Shown here in pieces: positions 15,663 through 25,142 of a DNA stretch of 64,000 nucleotides. Each line of letters starts with the position of its first letter. The first letter of the stretch is position 1. The notes beneath the pieces are model-generated. The model was not told where the DNA came from and ran no database searches. It saw only the letters and a list, made by a program, of their open reading frames with translations. Origin of the DNA: JBAXAM01 sp037142515 (GTDB taxonomy: Bacteria > Pseudomonadota > Gammaproteobacteria > UBA9339); contig JBAXAM010000004.1 of the NCBI GenBank assembly GCA_037142515.1, forward strand, positions 1 to 64,000, in the 5' to 3' direction. Made by a program: the position numbers and the translations under genes.

Positions 15663-17255
15663 TCAATTTATTACTGACACATTATTGTTTGTTGGTAGTG
15701 TAGTATTTACCTGGTTTATTGGTGTTATTGTAGCGGTGCTATTAATGCTACTATTATTTGCTGTTGTCGTCGCGTTTGTTGTTGCTTCGATAGTTGGCGT
15801 GCTAGCGTTAATTATTGGTGTTGATGCTATTGGTTTGGCTATATTTATTTTTGTTGTCTTATTTAAGGCGTCTGTTTTTTTATTAGCTGCGACAGCATGG
15901 TTTTGTTTTTTAACTAGCCCGTTTTTCTGAGCCTTTTCTAACCAGGTGTCAATTTTTATAAAGTCATTAAAATCTAAAATCCCTGTCAATTGTTTCAGTG
16001 TTAAAAACTGTGTTATGTAGGTATATTCACTGGCGGCAAAATCTTTTTGTCTCTCATAGAGCTTTGCTTGTTCTTGTAGTACTTCTACCATTGTGCGAGT
16101 TCCCACCTCGTATCCTGCTGTAGTCGCGCGCAGCGAGCTTTGTGCTGATTTGATTGCTTGTTTCCTCGCCTTGATCTGACTAATATTTGATAGCACAGTA
16201 AGGTAGGCTTGGCGAGTTGCGCTAACAGTCGAACGATGTGTTGTTTCTTGATCTGATATGGCTTGTTGGTATTGATAATTTGCTTGTCTAACATTAGCAA
16301 GAACAAGGCCGCCTTGAAATAGCGGTAAATTTAACGCTAGTCCAGCAGACGCGCTTTTTTGATGTCCGTAACTTGAGACGTTAGGGTTGCCGCCGTAATT
16401 GAAGGCGTAGTTACCATTGGCGTCTATTGTTGGCAGATGTCCAGCGGCTTGAACTTTTATGTTTTCTTTAGCTATGATGGTTGCGTAGCGTTTTGCTGCA
16501 AGATCAAAGTTTTGTTGTTCCGCCGCTTTTGCCCACCTTTCGATATCGGCTGGGTTTGGAGAGAGTAGGGGAAACGTTTCTTTAACCGGATCGAGAGAAA
16601 TGTATCTAACCCCGGTTATCTCGCTTAGTTTTTCGAAGCTAATGCAAAGATCATTTGTGGCGGCAATTTCTTTAGCGACGGCGTCATCATAACTTGCTTT
16701 GGCGTTTTCAAGATCAGTAATAGCAATCAGCCCTGCTGCATACTTGTGTTTTGTTTGATTAAGTGTGCGCTCATAGGCTTCTCTGTCTGCTGTAGTAAAG
16801 GAGAGGATGTCTCTCGCTTGCAACACATTAAAATATGCTTGGGCAGTGCGCAGTAGTAAGCTTTCCGCTGCGGCCAGAAAAGTCACCTCGGCCTTTTTTA
16901 CCAATGCTTGAGCTTGCCAAACTTTTGCCCAATCGCCAAAGCGGAACAATGGTTGTGTTAAGCTTAACGAGTAACTAGACATATTGCCATACGAGCCAGC
17001 GTAAGGCCCTGAAGCATCACTTGAGGAGTAAGCTCTAGAGGCGCTACCCTGAGCGTCCAGTTGAGGAAAAAGAGCAGAGCGGCTAATGGGCAACGATTCT
17101 CTATTAGCAAGCCATTGCGCGCGAGCGGCTTTAAACGTTGGGTCGCTCAAAAGGGCCTGCTTGTAGACGTCAGCTAGGCTTACCGCTAAAGCATTTTGGG
17201 TAATCAGGCCTCCAATAATGAGCGAGACTGTAATGACAAAACTCTGTATTTTCAT
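15663..17255 (-). CDS. tolC: TolC-family outer membrane channel
   Basis: Trimeric outer-membrane/periplasmic duct for type I secretion and drug efflux. It has a signal peptide (MKIQSFVITVSLIIGG, cleavage near ALA-VS) and the two OEP repeats: SLADVYKQALLSDPTFKAARAQ near the start, and the second around the KYAAGLIAITDLENAKASYD and GYEVGTRTMVEVLQEQ segments. The length is 530 residues. The last 100 or so form a low-complexity Thr/Asn/Ile/Ala-rich tail beyond the channel body. No adaptor or ABC partner gene is adjacent. The export partner is unknown; the seven-Cys peptide or the NRPS product would be speculative cargo. Confidence 0.93.
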   Translation of the reverse strand: MKIQSFVITVSLIIGGLITQNALAVSLADVYKQALLSDPTFKAARAQWLANRESLPISRSALFPQLDAQGSASRAYSSSDASGPYAGSYGNMSSYSLSLTQPLFRFGDWAKVWQAQALVKKAEVTFLAAAESLLLRTAQAYFNVLQARDILSFTTADREAYERTLNQTKHKYAAGLIAITDLENAKASYDDAVAKEIAATNDLCISFEKLSEITGVRYISLDPVKETFPLLSPNPADIERWAKAAEQQNFDLAAKRYATIIAKENIKVQAAGHLPTIDANGNYAFNYGGNPNVSSYGHQKSASAGLALNLPLFQGGLVLANVRQANYQYQQAISDQETTHRSTVSATRQAYLTVLSNISQIKARKQAIKSAQSSLRATTAGYEVGTRTMVEVLQEQAKLYERQKDFAASEYTYITQFLTLKQLTGILDFNDFIKIDTWLEKAQKNGLVKKQNHAVAANKKTDALNKTTKINIAKPIASTPIINASTPTIEATTNATTTANNSSINSTATITPINQVNTTLPTNNNVSVIN

Positions 17256-17493
17256 AATTATAACACCATCTTTAGGCCTATTAGAGTAATACTTTTAGTG
17301 TTTTGAAGCAAACCTTTTTGATTTTGAGTTGGCATTACGCGCTCTCTTTTTCTCCGCGTTATTAATTATTGTTGATCGTACGCGTAAATTATGGCAGATA
17401 TTTTAAACCGTGCATTAAGGCAGGCTTAAATGGATGCGCTATTGTCTTCGATGGGTAAACGGTATATTCTTTTTTATTATTTTTGGGGGCGGC

Positions 17494-18687
17494 ATGGAAA
17501 AATCTTTGGTTTTAGTATTGAACTGTGGTAGTTCATCGATCAAGTTTGCGGTCATTGATCCGCAAACAGGGATTAGTTCTTTTTCTGGTTTGGTGCAGAA
17601 TATAGGAGCGCCTGAAGCTAACATTAAGTATCGCAAAGGAGCAGAAAGCAAAACTAAGAATTTACCAAAAATTGAGCACCATGCCGCGCTTCACGTCATT
17701 GTGGATTTGGTTAAATCTTTTGATGATATAGCGAATAGTATTTTTGCAGTTGGTCATCGCGTTGTGCACGGCGGTGAGAGCTTTATAAAATCAACAATAA
17801 TTACTGACGATGTTTTGCGGGCGATTCACAAGAATGTTTATTTAGCGCCATTACACAACCCAGCAAATATTGCCGGCATTGAGGGAGCTATAAAAGACTT
17901 TCCTGGTTTGCCGCAGGTAGCAGTTTTTGATACCGCTTTTCACCAAACAATGCTTGATTATGCTTATATTTATCCTGTTCCGTATGAGTTTTATAAAGAA
18001 CATCGTGTACGTCGATATGGCTTTCATGGTACTAGTCATCGATTTGTATGCGGCTTGGCGGCCAATATTTTAGAAAAGCCACTTAGTGAATCTGCGTTTA
18101 TTACCGCGCATTTGGGTAATGGTTGTAGTGCTACGGCAATACTAAACGGAAAAAGCGTTGATACCTCAATGGGATTAACCCCGCTTGAGGGTTTGGTTAT
18201 GGGGACGCGTTCTGGCGATGTTGATCCTGGTTTACATGCTTATTTAGCCGATAACTTAGGTTATGATATTCATAAAATAACTGAGGTATTGAATAAAAAA
18301 AGCGGCTTGCTTGGTATTTCTGGGATTGCCTCTGATATGCGCGAGATAGAAAAACAAGTAATGGCTGGGAATGAAAGAGCTATTTTAGCTTTTGAAATTT
18401 TTTGTTATCGTTTAGCTAAATATATTGCTGCGTTAGCTGTGCCACTTGGGAGGATTGATGCTTTAGTTTTTACAGGAGGTATTGGTGAAAATTCTCAAAT
18501 GGTACGCGCTAAAACTTTAGGGTGGCTAAAAATATTTAATTTTAAAGTTGATATAGAGCATAATGAGATTCATGGTAAAAATAGTAAGGGCATTATTTCA
18601 GCAGAAGGCAGCACAACCGCAATAGTGATTCTGACAAATGAAGAATGGTTAATTGCTCAAGATACAGCATTACTGATACAAAAATAA
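17494..18687 (+). CDS. ackA: Acetate kinase
   Basis: Converts acetyl phosphate and ADP to acetate and ATP. It shows LVLNCGSSSIKFAV near the N-terminus and the second family signature RRYGFHGTSHRFV, with GHRVVHGG and the later GGIGEN segment. I start at the ATG at 17494, preceded by GGGGGCGGC, giving 397 residues, the normal length. An earlier in-frame start at 17434 would add a hydrophobic stretch not found in the family. pta follows 6 bases later, forming the Ack-Pta acetate pathway. Confidence 0.97.
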   Translation: MEKSLVLVLNCGSSSIKFAVIDPQTGISSFSGLVQNIGAPEANIKYRKGAESKTKNLPKIEHHAALHVIVDLVKSFDDIANSIFAVGHRVVHGGESFIKSTIITDDVLRAIHKNVYLAPLHNPANIAGIEGAIKDFPGLPQVAVFDTAFHQTMLDYAYIYPVPYEFYKEHRVRRYGFHGTSHRFVCGLAANILEKPLSESAFITAHLGNGCSATAILNGKSVDTSMGLTPLEGLVMGTRSGDVDPGLHAYLADNLGYDIHKITEVLNKKSGLLGISGIASDMREIEKQVMAGNERAILAFEIFCYRLAKYIAALAVPLGRIDALVFTGGIGENSQMVRAKTLGWLKIFNFKVDIEHNEIHGKNSKGIISAEGSTTAIVILTNEEWLIAQDTALLIQK

Positions 18688-18693
18688 GATTTT

Positions 18694-20271
18694 ATGGCAC
18701 ATATTATTATGTTGATTCCTGCAACCTTAAGCGCAGGGACAAAAACAATTTCTTTTGGATTGCTTAATGCTCTTGCAAGCAAGAGCGTGCGTGCCACGGC
18801 TTTGTCGGATTTTGATACGGAGGTAATAGAGCAGCTGCTTGTTGTAAATCGCGCTGATGATTTTTTAGAAAACACGTTGGAGCAGTATGAGATTGCCGCG
18901 GCTAATAAAGACGTTGTGATTATAAATGGCATTTCACTTTCTAAGCCATACGCTACAGAATTAAATTTTGCTATTGCTATTGCTACTGCTTTAGATGCGG
19001 CAGTAATTTTTGTTGTTACTCCAGAGCAAAATTTGCACGACGCCATGCGGCAGTTAAATACCATTGCGAACCCTTACCAATATCGCTATAAGCGCCAAAT
19101 TTTAGGCTTTATTGTTAATAAGGTGGTAGATATGCAAGATATCCAAGCAATAAAAATTCCATTGCTTGGATATGTTCCCTATAAAAACGAGCTGGCAGAA
19201 AAGGCTGGTGGCTTCCATAGTGGTTTAGCAATTAATAAATATTTTGATCTTGGTTGGTTGTGGCCTTTTTTGAACAATGTGATTGAGCCCGCTTTTACTC
19301 CCACGATGTTTCGTCGGCGCTTAATTTCTTCCGCGCGTCTTGCTAATAAAACAATTATTTTGCCAGAAGGTGAGGAGCCGCGTACCTTGCAGGCCGCAAA
19401 TATTTGTGCTGCACGCGGAATTGCTCGTTGTGTTTTACTCGGTAAAAAACAAGATATTTCCGCTGCTTGTGCCAAAATCAATCTTAAGTTGCACGAGCAG
19501 ATTGAAATTATTGAGCCACAAAATATTATTGAGAAATATGTTGAGCCATTTTGTGAGGCCAGGCGAGGTAAAAAATTGACGTCGGAGGCCGCACGAAAGC
19601 AGCTTGAAGATAATGTTGTGTTGGGAACAATGATGCTGCATTTAGGAGAGGTTGATGGCTTGGTTTCTGGCGCAATTCATACAACAGCGAACACTATTCG
19701 TCCGGCTTTGCAAATTATTAAGACCGTCCCAGGAGCAAAACTGGTGTCTTCAGTGTTTTTTATGTGTTTACCAGATCAAGTTTTGGTTTATGGTGATTGT
19801 GCCATCAATCCAAACCCTAGCGCAGAAGAACTTGCTGATATTGCAATTCAAAGTGCTGATTCCGCCGCTGCTTTTGGGATAACGCCGCGAGTTGCGATGC
19901 TAAGTTATAGCACTGGCGATTCGGGTTTTGGTCCAGATGTTAATAAAGTTAAAGCTGCAACCGAAATTGTAAAGTTGTTACGAGCGGATTTAGAAGTTGA
20001 TGGACCGCTGCAATACGATGCTGCGATTGACAAAGAAGTAGCAGCGTTTAAGGCGCCAAACAGTAAGATTGCGGGGCGCGCTACAGTGTTTGTTTTTCCC
20101 AACCTTGATGTGGGTAATATTTCATATAAAACGGTACAACGCAGTACTGGCGTTGTTTGTATTGGGCCAGTGCTGCAGGGGTTGCGCAAGCCGGTAAACG
20201 ATCTTTCGCGCGGTTGTTTAGTGAATGATATTGTTTTTACTATTGCTATTACTGCGGTGCAAGCTCAATAG
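18694..20271 (+). CDS. pta: Phosphate acetyltransferase, short form
   Basis: Interconverts acetyl-CoA and acetyl phosphate, paired with AckA. The C-terminal catalytic PTA_PTB domain (about residues 205-525) is complete: ILPEGEEPRTLQAA, VSGAIHTTANTIRPALQI, YGDCAINPNPSAEELADIA and the GPVLQGLRKPVNDLSRG ending. The N-terminal P-loop-like region is present but weak (MLIPATLSAGTKTISFG). At 525 residues it is almost 190 shorter than E. coli Pta, and the DRTGG regulatory domain between the two parts seems to be missing, so allosteric control may differ. Confidence 0.94.
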   Translation: MAHIIMLIPATLSAGTKTISFGLLNALASKSVRATALSDFDTEVIEQLLVVNRADDFLENTLEQYEIAAANKDVVIINGISLSKPYATELNFAIAIATALDAAVIFVVTPEQNLHDAMRQLNTIANPYQYRYKRQILGFIVNKVVDMQDIQAIKIPLLGYVPYKNELAEKAGGFHSGLAINKYFDLGWLWPFLNNVIEPAFTPTMFRRRLISSARLANKTIILPEGEEPRTLQAANICAARGIARCVLLGKKQDISAACAKINLKLHEQIEIIEPQNIIEKYVEPFCEARRGKKLTSEAARKQLEDNVVLGTMMLHLGEVDGLVSGAIHTTANTIRPALQIIKTVPGAKLVSSVFFMCLPDQVLVYGDCAINPNPSAEELADIAIQSADSAAAFGITPRVAMLSYSTGDSGFGPDVNKVKAATEIVKLLRADLEVDGPLQYDAAIDKEVAAFKAPNSKIAGRATVFVFPNLDVGNISYKTVQRSTGVVCIGPVLQGLRKPVNDLSRGCLVNDIVFTIAITAVQAQ

Positions 20272-20293
20272 AAAATATTGTTAGAGGGTAATT

Positions 20294-21172
20294 ATGATAG
20301 TAAAACCAATTAATTTCTTGTCTGAAAATTGCAAGCTCTCGGGCAATCTTTATTTACCAAAAAACAGTGCTGATAAAAAAATACCAGGGATTGTTTTGTG
20401 TCATGGATTTGCTGGGGTTAAAGAGCTATTGGTGCCAGCATATGCAGAAAAGTTTGCCACAAATGGCTTTGCTGTTTTAGCCTTTGATTATAGAGGTTTT
20501 GGTGCTAGCGACGGGGAGCGTGGAAGATTGGTTTCGGGATTACAGGTCGAAGATATTAAAAGCGCTATAACATTTTTAGCAACGCAAACCGAGGTTGATA
20601 AGGAGCGTATTGGTCTTTGGGGGACTTCATATGGTGGGGCTAACGCTATTATAGTTGCTGGTAGCGATAGTCGTATCAGATGCTTGTGTGTTCAATTAAC
20701 CTTTGGTGATGGTGAAAGAGTTGTTACGGCTAATATGTCTGCCGAAGAAGTCATAAGATTTAAAGAAATGCTTGCTAAAATGCAAAGCAAAAAGGATATG
20801 ACGAGAAAGGAAATGATGGTTCCAATAAGCAAAGTATTATCGGACGAACAGTCAAAAAAATTTTTTCAAGAGCATGCAAACGACCCTTCACTAAATATAA
20901 AAATACCGTTTTTAACTGTTGCTGAAACCATGAAACACAAGCCAGAACTTTCTTTAAAAAATATAACCATCCCGTTTCTTATTGTGGGGGCAGAAAAAGA
21001 CTCTGTTAATCCCATAACAGAGTCATATGGCTTATATAATGCTGCGGTTGAGCCTAAAGAGCTGTTTGTAATTAAGGACGCAACCCACTTTGAGCTTTAT
21101 TCTGGCAAATATTTTACGCAGGCAATTAAGAAGGAGTTGGCTTGGTTTAATAAATACTTACTAAATCAGTGA
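20294..21172 (+). CDS. Alpha/beta hydrolase
   Basis: Cytosolic serine hydrolase of the dienelactone/dipeptidyl-peptidase-like group. The nucleophile elbow is GTSYGG, the oxyanion-region motif is LCHGFAGVKE, and the likely acid and histidine are in VGAEKDSVNP and DATHFELY. The 292-residue protein has no signal peptide. It is 22 bases after pta and 7 before mnmE on the same strand, so it is probably part of the ackA-pta transcript. Substrate unknown. Confidence 0.85.
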   Translation: MIVKPINFLSENCKLSGNLYLPKNSADKKIPGIVLCHGFAGVKELLVPAYAEKFATNGFAVLAFDYRGFGASDGERGRLVSGLQVEDIKSAITFLATQTEVDKERIGLWGTSYGGANAIIVAGSDSRIRCLCVQLTFGDGERVVTANMSAEEVIRFKEMLAKMQSKKDMTRKEMMVPISKVLSDEQSKKFFQEHANDPSLNIKIPFLTVAETMKHKPELSLKNITIPFLIVGAEKDSVNPITESYGLYNAAVEPKELFVIKDATHFELYSGKYFTQAIKKELAWFNKYLLNQ

Positions 21173-21179
21173 GCGTGGG

Positions 21180-22541
21180 ATGATAGTAGCTTCTGACACT
21201 ATAGTTGCCCCAGCAACACCGCCAGGTCGCGGTGGCATTGGTATAGTTCGTATTTCTGGTTCTTTGGTGCTCTCCATTGCTCAAACAATTCTAAAAAAAC
21301 CCCCAAAGACGCAGTATGTTAATTTTTGTAATTTTTTTTCTGCCAATGGGGAAATTATTGACCAGGGTTTGGCTATTTATTTTTGTGCACCACGCTCGTT
21401 TACGGGTGAAGATATTCTAGAGCTACATTGCCATGGCGGGTCGATGATAATAGATATTTTATTGCAGCGTGTGCTTATGCTTGGAGCGCGTATGGCCAGG
21501 CCGGGCGAATTTATGGAAAGAGCTTTTTTAAATCATAAAATCGACCTAACCCAAGCAGAAGCAGTAGCAGATTTAATTGATGCTACAAGTTCACAAGCCG
21601 CGCAAAATGCTGTGCGATCATTGCAAGGAGAATTTTCTCGCCAGGTTAGTAAATTATTAACCATGCTAGTTAGTCTACGAGCATCTCTTGAAGCAACTAT
21701 AGACTTTCCAGATGATGAAGAAATTGAAAAATTAGCTATAGAATCTCTCGGTTCTAATATTAGTAATATTTTACTGCAAATTAAGCAGCTTAAGAGCACG
21801 GCAAAACAAGGAGCGATCTTGCGTGATGGTATTACCGTTGTTATTGCTGGAAAGCCCAATGCTGGTAAATCTAGCTTGTTTAATTGTTTAAGCGGCCAAG
21901 AAGCGGCTATTGTTACTGCTATTCCTGGAACGACACGTGATGTGTTGCATGCCCGGGTGCAAATTGAAGACCTCCCAGTTAATTTACTAGATACTGCCGG
22001 ATTGCGAGATCAGCCAGACACAATTGAAGGTGAGGGCATTCGGCGCGCATGGGAGGAAATTAAAAAAGCTGATCATGTTTTATTAGTGGTCGATGCTTTT
22101 ACGAGCCAAGATCGCGATCCGGCGGAGCTTCAGCTTGATTTTTTGGGTGCAATGCCAAAACATGCGCGCTTTACAGTATTATACAACAAGATTGATTTGC
22201 ATAGTGAAGAAGCAAGAATTATTAAAACAAATAATATAGATTGTATTTATTTGTCAATAAAAACCCAAGCGGGACTAAATTTATTAAAGCAACACCTTAA
22301 AGAGAGAGCCGGTTTTCATACGGTGGAAAATGGTTTTAGTGCCAGAAGACGGCATTTAGACGCGCTCGACCAAGCGGAAAAATATTTACTAAACGCGCAT
22401 CATGTTTTATTGGTCGGGTCGTTTGAGTTGGTGGCTGAGGATCTAGCCCAAGCGCAGCGTTCATTGGGAGAAATTACCGGTGAGTTTACTGCCGATGACT
22501 TGTTAGAAAAAATTTTTTCCGAGTTTTGTCTTGGGAAATAG
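21180..22541 (+). CDS. mnmE: tRNA uridine-5-carboxymethylaminomethyl modification GTPase MnmE
   Basis: With MnmG it modifies the wobble U of several tRNAs. The order is an N-terminal formyl-THF-binding domain (DTIVAPATPPGRGGIGIVRISG), helical region, a G domain (GKPNAGKSSLFN, PGTTRD, DTAGLRD, NKID) and the C-terminal catalytic cysteine in FCLGK. The 453-residue length is standard. In many gammaproteobacteria mnmE follows yidC; here it sits about 7 kb away, behind ackA-pta. Confidence 0.98.
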   Translation: MIVASDTIVAPATPPGRGGIGIVRISGSLVLSIAQTILKKPPKTQYVNFCNFFSANGEIIDQGLAIYFCAPRSFTGEDILELHCHGGSMIIDILLQRVLMLGARMARPGEFMERAFLNHKIDLTQAEAVADLIDATSSQAAQNAVRSLQGEFSRQVSKLLTMLVSLRASLEATIDFPDDEEIEKLAIESLGSNISNILLQIKQLKSTAKQGAILRDGITVVIAGKPNAGKSSLFNCLSGQEAAIVTAIPGTTRDVLHARVQIEDLPVNLLDTAGLRDQPDTIEGEGIRRAWEEIKKADHVLLVVDAFTSQDRDPAELQLDFLGAMPKHARFTVLYNKIDLHSEEARIIKTNNIDCIYLSIKTQAGLNLLKQHLKERAGFHTVENGFSARRRHLDALDQAEKYLLNAHHVLLVGSFELVAEDLAQAQRSLGEITGEFTADDLLEKIFSEFCLGK

Positions 22542-22557
22542 CAGTATCCGAATTGTT

Positions 22558-22596
22558 TTGCCATACACTGAAAATTAGGCTAATATTCAGTGTATG
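22558..22596 (+). promoter_or_regulatory. Promoter with overlapping perfect palindrome; probable leaderless start
   Basis: TTGCCA (22558-22563), a 17-base spacer and TAATAT (22581-22586) form a good sigma70 promoter. Its expected transcription start falls at or next to the ATG at 22594. A perfect 11+11 inverted repeat, CATACACTGAA (22562-22572) and TTCAGTGTATG (22586-22596), overlaps the -35, the -10 and the start codon. No ribosome site is present. It looks like an operator controlling a leaderless mRNA, perhaps an autoregulatory one. Confidence 0.65.
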
Positions 22597-23772
22597 CAAA
22601 AAATTAACAGGTCTATTACATCAGCCATTGAGACCGCACTTAAGCGTGGGAAGAGTGTTTTATTGTTAGGTCCAAGACAAGTTGGCAAGACCACCTTGCT
22701 TGCTGATCTACCTGTTGATCTTACCGTGTCTCTTGCTAGGCCTGCAATTCGCCAGCAATACGAACAAGATATAGAAAGTTTTTCGCAAGAAATCGAAGCT
22801 TTGGCAGGAAAATTAGGGAAAAAGCCCTTAGTGGCCGTAGATGAAATACAAAAAGTGCCTGAGCTCATGGATGCAGCGCAAGATATTATCGATAGAAAAA
22901 TTGCTCAATTTGTTCTTATTGGTTCATCAGCGCGTAAGCTTAAAAAACAGCAACAATTAAACTGGCTGCCTGGTAGAGTGGTTTATTTTCATTTGGATCC
23001 GCTTACAATTTACGAACTACCTAAGCCGTACAAGCGGCTTGAAGAAATACTTATTTATGGCTCTTTACCGGGCATCGTTATTGATGACAACAGCAAATCT
23101 CGCGAGCACGATCTTGAAAGTTATGTGATTACTTACTTAGAAGAAGAGGTGCGTCAAGAGGCTCTTGTCAGGCAACTAGGCGATTTTGCAAGATTTTTAC
23201 AATTAGCGGCGGCAGAAGCTGGTCAATTAATTAGCTTTAATAATATTTCGAAGAATATTGGCGTTGCGCAAACAACTATAGCTGCCTATTATCAAATTTT
23301 AGAAGATTGTTTAATTGCAGAACGAATCGAACCTTTTGCTAAATGCAGCTCTGCCAGAAGGCGCTTGGTCAAATCATGTAAATATCTATTTTTTGATTTA
23401 GGAGTAAGGCGCGTGGCTGCTCGTGAAGGTACTAAGCCGTCAAATACAGCAATGGGCCAGTTGTTTGAGCAGTTTATAGGATTGGAGTTGTTGCATCTAG
23501 CCAGAAGTCAGACAAAAAGAATCACTTTAAATTTTTGGCGCGATTTAGAAGGTCGTGAAGTGGATTGGGTCTTAAGCTATGAAGATAAAACTTTACCTGT
23601 CGAAGTTAAATGGACTGACAAACCAACCATTCAAGATTCTCGGCACTTAAAGGCATTTTTAAGTGACTACAAGATAAAAACTGGTTATATTGTTTGCCGG
23701 TGTAGCAAGCCAAGAAAATTAGACGACCAGATCATGGCCATACCCTGGCAGGAAATCGCTGGATTTTTATAG
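22594..23772 (+). CDS. AAA ATPase with DUF4143 C-terminal domain
   Basis: Member of the widespread bacterial/archaeal AAA_14-DUF4143 family, of unclear function. Walker A is LGPRQVGKTT and Walker B is LVAVDEIQKVPEL, both in the first 90 residues. A winged-helix-like middle follows (SKNIGVAQTTIAAYYQIL), then a C-terminal region with a PD-(D/E)XK-like pattern (DWVLSYEDKTLPVEVKW). The 392-residue length is typical. The family is often strain-specific and horizontally spread. The ATG lies inside the right arm of the promoter palindrome and lacks a ribosome site. tsaC follows 9 bases later and may be cotranscribed. Confidence 0.85.
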   Translation: MQKINRSITSAIETALKRGKSVLLLGPRQVGKTTLLADLPVDLTVSLARPAIRQQYEQDIESFSQEIEALAGKLGKKPLVAVDEIQKVPELMDAAQDIIDRKIAQFVLIGSSARKLKKQQQLNWLPGRVVYFHLDPLTIYELPKPYKRLEEILIYGSLPGIVIDDNSKSREHDLESYVITYLEEEVRQEALVRQLGDFARFLQLAAAEAGQLISFNNISKNIGVAQTTIAAYYQILEDCLIAERIEPFAKCSSARRRLVKSCKYLFFDLGVRRVAAREGTKPSNTAMGQLFEQFIGLELLHLARSQTKRITLNFWRDLEGREVDWVLSYEDKTLPVEVKWTDKPTIQDSRHLKAFLSDYKIKTGYIVCRCSKPRKLDDQIMAIPWQEIAGFL

Positions 23773-23781
23773 GCTCAGTTT

Positions 23782-24312
23782 ATGTACAGCGAAATCAATC
23801 AAGCAGTTAAAGTTCTTCAAGAGGGTGGCATAATAGCCTATCCGACCGAGGGGGTTTTTGGTTTGGGTTGCGACCCCTTTAATGAAACCGCAGTGCTTCG
23901 TCTATTGAAAATTAAGCAGCGTGGCGTAGAAAAAGGCTTAATTTTAATTGCTTCAAATTGGAATCAAGTAAAAGATTTGGTGAAAATAGATTTCAAACCA
24001 AACAGCAAAAACCCTACTACCTGGGTTTTTCCAGCCACAAAAAAAGTTCCGTGCTGGGTTTCTGGAAAATTTGCTTCAGTCGCAATTCGTGTTACATTGC
24101 ACCCGATAGCTAAAAAACTTTGTCAAAAATTTGATGGGCCAATAATTTCAACCAGCGCTAATGTGCTTGGTGAAAGCCCAATGAAAAGCGCAAAGCAAGT
24201 ATCAAAGCAGTTTTCTAGGATAGTTGATTTTATAGTTTCTGGACGCGTCGGCAATTTGAAAAAACCGACTGAGATTCGCGATGTAGTAACCAAAAAATTA
24301 ATTAGGCAATAA
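23782..24312 (+). CDS. tsaC: Threonylcarbamoyl-AMP synthase (TsaC/Sua5-YciO family)
   Basis: Makes the threonylcarbamoyl-AMP intermediate for t6A37 tRNA modification. The 176 residues show GGIIAYPTEGVFGLGCDPFN, KQRGVEKGLILIA and PIISTSANVLGESP, the motifs that bind ATP and threonine. The size fits the short TsaC (RimN) form and not full-length Sua5. It sits 9 bases after the ATPase gene and 1 base before the next ORF. Confidence 0.93.
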   Translation: MYSEINQAVKVLQEGGIIAYPTEGVFGLGCDPFNETAVLRLLKIKQRGVEKGLILIASNWNQVKDLVKIDFKPNSKNPTTWVFPATKKVPCWVSGKFASVAIRVTLHPIAKKLCQKFDGPIISTSANVLGESPMKSAKQVSKQFSRIVDFIVSGRVGNLKKPTEIRDVVTKKLIRQ

Positions 24313-24313
24313 A

Positions 24314-25138
24314 GTGCAAATAAAAAAACTAAAAAAGATTATAATTTTTGTGGTTTGTTTTATGTTTAATCCGGCATTCGCGCGGCTTTTAGAGAACGGC
24401 GCGCTTGATCAAATTAATAACAGCGTTGCTTTTGATGTAACCGGATTGAATTTAAAATATTGGGAGTATTTTTTTCCGTCAATGGGAGACGATCCAAGAC
24501 TTAAAAGCACAGAAGCAGGCACAATAGTTGGTCTTTTTCTTAATATAAGAAAGGCTATTATAGAAAAAATTTATACCGATCTTTCTTTAGATTATTACAG
24601 CGGAAAATTGAAATATGACGGTATCTATATAAAAAACTATTTACCGGCTGTTGAAAAATTTCAGCACAAAATTTTTAATGCCGATTTTAAATCAGGGTAT
24701 ATTTTTACTTTTACTGAAAGTAATTCTTTTCAGATCATTCCTTATGTTGGTATTGGATATAGGTATTGGTACAGGGGTTGTGATAGCAATCCAAGGGAAA
24801 AATATCATCATTATAAAGCTATCGCTGGTTTAAAATTAAACTGGTTATTGACTGATGATTTTGTTTTGTCCCCTTATATTGAAGGAGGCAAAATATTTAA
24901 TGCAAGAATGAGGATGGTCGATTACAATCGATCTTATGCTTTGGGAAAGAAACCAATTTACGAAGCTGGTTTGGAAACAAACTATAAATTATTCGACGAG
25001 TTTTTTTTGAACGGGTTTGCAAGTTATACGCAATTTAAGTATGGAAGATCCGGACCTACTATTCCGTTTGAACCAGACAGCAAAACCAATGAAATAAAAT
25101 TTGGCCTTGGAATTAGATATAGTTGGATGATTAATTAG
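24314..25138 (+). CDS. Predicted outer-membrane beta-barrel protein
   Basis: 274-residue protein of unknown function. It starts with GTG directly after tsaC. A signal peptide (KKLKKIIIFVVCFMFNPAFA) is followed by alternating hydrophobic/polar strands rich in Tyr, Phe and Gly, for example IIPYVGIGYRYWYRG and FVLSPYIEGGKIF. It ends with LGIRYSWMIN, an aromatic C-terminal strand typical of outer-membrane proteins. No specific family is recognised. It is convergent with the rhomboid gene, 4 bases apart. Confidence 0.65.
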   Translation: MQIKKLKKIIIFVVCFMFNPAFARLLENGALDQINNSVAFDVTGLNLKYWEYFFPSMGDDPRLKSTEAGTIVGLFLNIRKAIIEKIYTDLSLDYYSGKLKYDGIYIKNYLPAVEKFQHKIFNADFKSGYIFTFTESNSFQIIPYVGIGYRYWYRGCDSNPREKYHHYKAIAGLKLNWLLTDDFVLSPYIEGGKIFNARMRMVDYNRSYALGKKPIYEAGLETNYKLFDEFFLNGFASYTQFKYGRSGPTIPFEPDSKTNEIKFGLGIRYSWMIN

Positions 25139-25142
25139 AGGG

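Noticed and set aside
15705..15930. Hydrophobic plus-strand frame opposite the tolC 3' end
   Set aside because: It is a shadow of the Thr/Asn/Ala-rich TolC tail; antisense of such codons gives Val/Leu-rich frames.
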